From the NCBI GenBank assembly GCA_023244975.1, contig JAHFLG010000055.1, positions 1-6,096 on the forward strand: a stretch of 6,096 nucleotides of DNA, in the 5' to 3' direction. The first letter of the stretch is position 1, and each line of letters starts with the position of its first letter. Source of the stretch: Candidatus Harrisonbacteria bacterium (GTDB taxonomy: Bacteria > Patescibacteriota > Minisyncoccia > UBA6257 > 1-14-0-10-44-23). Shown in pieces: positions 5,350 through 6,096 of this stretch. The translations under genes and the position numbers were made by a program. The notes beneath the pieces are model-generated. The model made no database searches. It was not told where the DNA came from and was given only the letters and a program-made list of their open reading frames with translations.

Positions 5350-6009
5350 CGTACGGATAAAGATATTGCGCTAAAGCTAAGACTTTCAGGCAAAAGCTAC
5401 GGTCAAATACGCGAGGAGTTAAAAATCGCCAAGAGTACGTTGTCTGTCTGGTTTAAAAATAATCCAACCTCAATTCAAACAAAGCTCCTACTCTCTCGGC
5501 AAATTAATCCTATAAATCCTAGGGTCGCCGAAAGAATTAAGAAGTTCGCTCAGGCAAACAAATTAAAGTGGGAGAAATTCCGTGAAGAAGCACGAGAGGA
5601 AGCCCGAAAAGAATTTCCAAAGCTAATCAAAAATCCCCTCTTTATTACTGGGCTCACAATGTATTGGGCGGAAGGAGACAATCAGGTGAAAAATCCAGTT
5701 AAATTTGCGAATACCGATCCCCGCATGGTCGCTCTTTTTACCAAGTTCGCTACTGAAGCGATAGGCATCCCTCGATCAAAATTACGGATAAGCCTAATAA
5801 TCTATCCTGATATTGATCCGGTTGCATGCAAAACATATTGGGCGAAGATTGTCGGTATTCCACATTCTCAATTCCATAAAACTCAAGTTATTAAGGGCAG
5901 GCATCCAACAAGAAGACTATTAAATGGCGTCTGCATGATCTACCTCGGAAGCAGACAGCTAAAGCAAAAACTTCTTGTATGGATTGATTTATTGAGTAAA
6001 ACCCTATAA
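5347..6009 (+). CDS. Helix-turn-helix protein with possible LAGLIDADG-like C-terminal part
   Basis: 220 residues. Residues about 4-40 (DKDIALKLRLSGKSYGQIRE, then KIAKSTLSVWFKNNP) fit a resolvase-like or homeodomain-like helix-turn-helix: a short helix, a turn, and a recognition helix with STLSVWF. A charged helical linker (about 58-92, with EEAREEARKEF) follows. The C-terminal part (about 95-220) contains ITGLTMYWAEGDNQVKNPV, FANTDPRMVALFTKF, a strand-rich middle with YPDIDPVACKTYW, and a closing helix. The G-x-x-x-YWAEGD...NTDP pattern resembles small proteins related to LAGLIDADG homing endonucleases, but this is from memory and weak. Whether it cuts DNA is unknown. GC content is about 40 percent in two lines counted by hand, against 58 percent in one rny line, with AGA and ATA codons common, suggesting a different origin. 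Start chosen because the helix-turn-helix begins right after the ATG. Confidence 0.75.
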   Translation: MRTDKDIALKLRLSGKSYGQIREELKIAKSTLSVWFKNNPTSIQTKLLLSRQINPINPRVAERIKKFAQANKLKWEKFREEAREEARKEFPKLIKNPLFITGLTMYWAEGDNQVKNPVKFANTDPRMVALFTKFATEAIGIPRSKLRISLIIYPDIDPVACKTYWAKIVGIPHSQFHKTQVIKGRHPTRRLLNGVCMIYLGSRQLKQKLLVWIDLLSKTL

Positions 6010-6010
6010 T
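6005..6010 (+). promoter_or_regulatory. TATAAT -10 element of tRNA-Gly
   Basis: A consensus TATAAT overlaps the stop codon (6007-6009) of the upstream gene. The expected start near 6017 gives a 6-base leader before the mature tRNA end at 6023. A TTGATT at 5984-5989 lies 15 bases upstream, a short spacer, so the -35 is doubtful. Confidence 0.55.
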
Positions 6011-6022
6011 ATATTTCCATCA

Positions 6023-6093
6023 GCGGGGTTCGTATAGTGGTAGTACACAACCTTGCCAAGGTTGAGGCGCGAGTTCGATTCTCGTACCCCGCT
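6023..6093 (+). tRNA. tRNA-Gly with anticodon GCC
   Basis: A 71-base cloverleaf is complete. The acceptor GCGGGGT (6023-6029) pairs with ACCCCGC (6086-6092). The D arm is GTAT/GTAC with loop AGTGGTA. The anticodon stem CAACC/GGTTG encloses TTGCCAA with anticodon GCC (6055-6057). A 4-base variable region follows, then the T arm GCGAG/CTCGT with loop TTCGATT. The discriminator is T (6093), usual for tRNA-Gly. The next bases are CCC, so the CCA end is not encoded and must be added by a CCA-adding enzyme. It reads GGC and GGU codons. The window ends 3 bases later. Confidence 0.97.
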
Positions 6094-6096
6094 CCC

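Larger units (their letters stand above)
5315..5353 (+). repeat. Three 13-base tandem repeats over promoter and start codon
   Basis: ACTCATATGATAT (5315-5327), ACTCATATAGTAT (5328-5340) and a partial AATCATATGCGTA (5341-5353) follow head to tail. The first two match at 11 of 13 bases and the third keeps 7 of the first 8. The repeat duplicates the -10 element (TATACT at 5325, TATAAT at 5338, 13 bases apart), and the third unit contains the start codon of the next gene. Confidence 0.7.

Noticed and set aside
5315..5353. The repeats as a CRISPR array or replication iterons.
   Set aside because: Units are 13 bases, directly adjacent with no spacers, only about two and a half copies, and no replication or Cas gene is nearby.
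6023..6096. tRNA-Gly as an integration attachment site for the adjacent gene.
   Set aside because: No integrase and no duplicated piece of the tRNA 3' end is seen, and the window stops 3 bases after the tRNA, so this cannot be judged.

Overview
The window reads as chromosomal DNA of a small-genome bacterium, most likely a member of the Candidate Phyla Radiation (Patescibacteria). This placement is inferred from several signs. The proteins are compact and divergent (a 345-residue RmuC, a modified cofactor-independent phosphoglycerate mutase, and a nucleotidyltransferase with a GSLALGN...SDFD signature of a kind I associate with that group). Gaps between genes are tiny. No start has a convincing Shine-Dalgarno sequence, and the promoters are of an extended -10 type (TGnTATACT). 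All frames read normally with the standard bacterial code and end in TAG or TAA. No marker gene fixes the phylum.

Layout. A divergent promoter region at 3228-3293 splits the window. Leftward (minus strand) run gpmI (3227-1668), a terminator, rmuC (1562-525), and one base after the rmuC stop a nucleotidyltransferase-domain gene that runs off the left edge (523-1, 174 codons seen). Rightward (plus strand) run rny (RNase Y, 3294-4817), an HU-type DNA-binding protein (4879-5154), a terminator, a 30-residue single-membrane-helix peptide (5215-5307), an AT-richer gene with an N-terminal helix-turn-helix (5347-6009), and a tRNA-Gly(GCC) (6023-6093). No stretch over 300 bases lacks a gene.

The core genes are housekeeping: glycolysis (gpmI), membrane-anchored mRNA decay (rny), nucleoid structure (HU), DNA maintenance (rmuC) and translation (tRNA). 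They form no single pathway. The right end (5215-6009) looks more accessory: a tiny hydrophobic peptide, then a lower-GC putative DNA-binding gene whose promoter and start codon lie in 13-bp tandem repeats that also form an imperfect palindrome.

The most interesting signal is in the gene boundaries. Three genes (gpmI, rmuC, the 30-residue peptide) have a -10 hexamer ending exactly 6 bases before the ATG, so transcription should start at the A of the start codon (leaderless mRNA). Both terminators carry the identical core GCTGTGAGGGCG with the same 7-base loop TGTGAGG on otherwise different stems. In both cases the terminator's T tract runs straight into the extended -10 of the next leaderless gene, giving a repeated compact terminator-promoter-start module.
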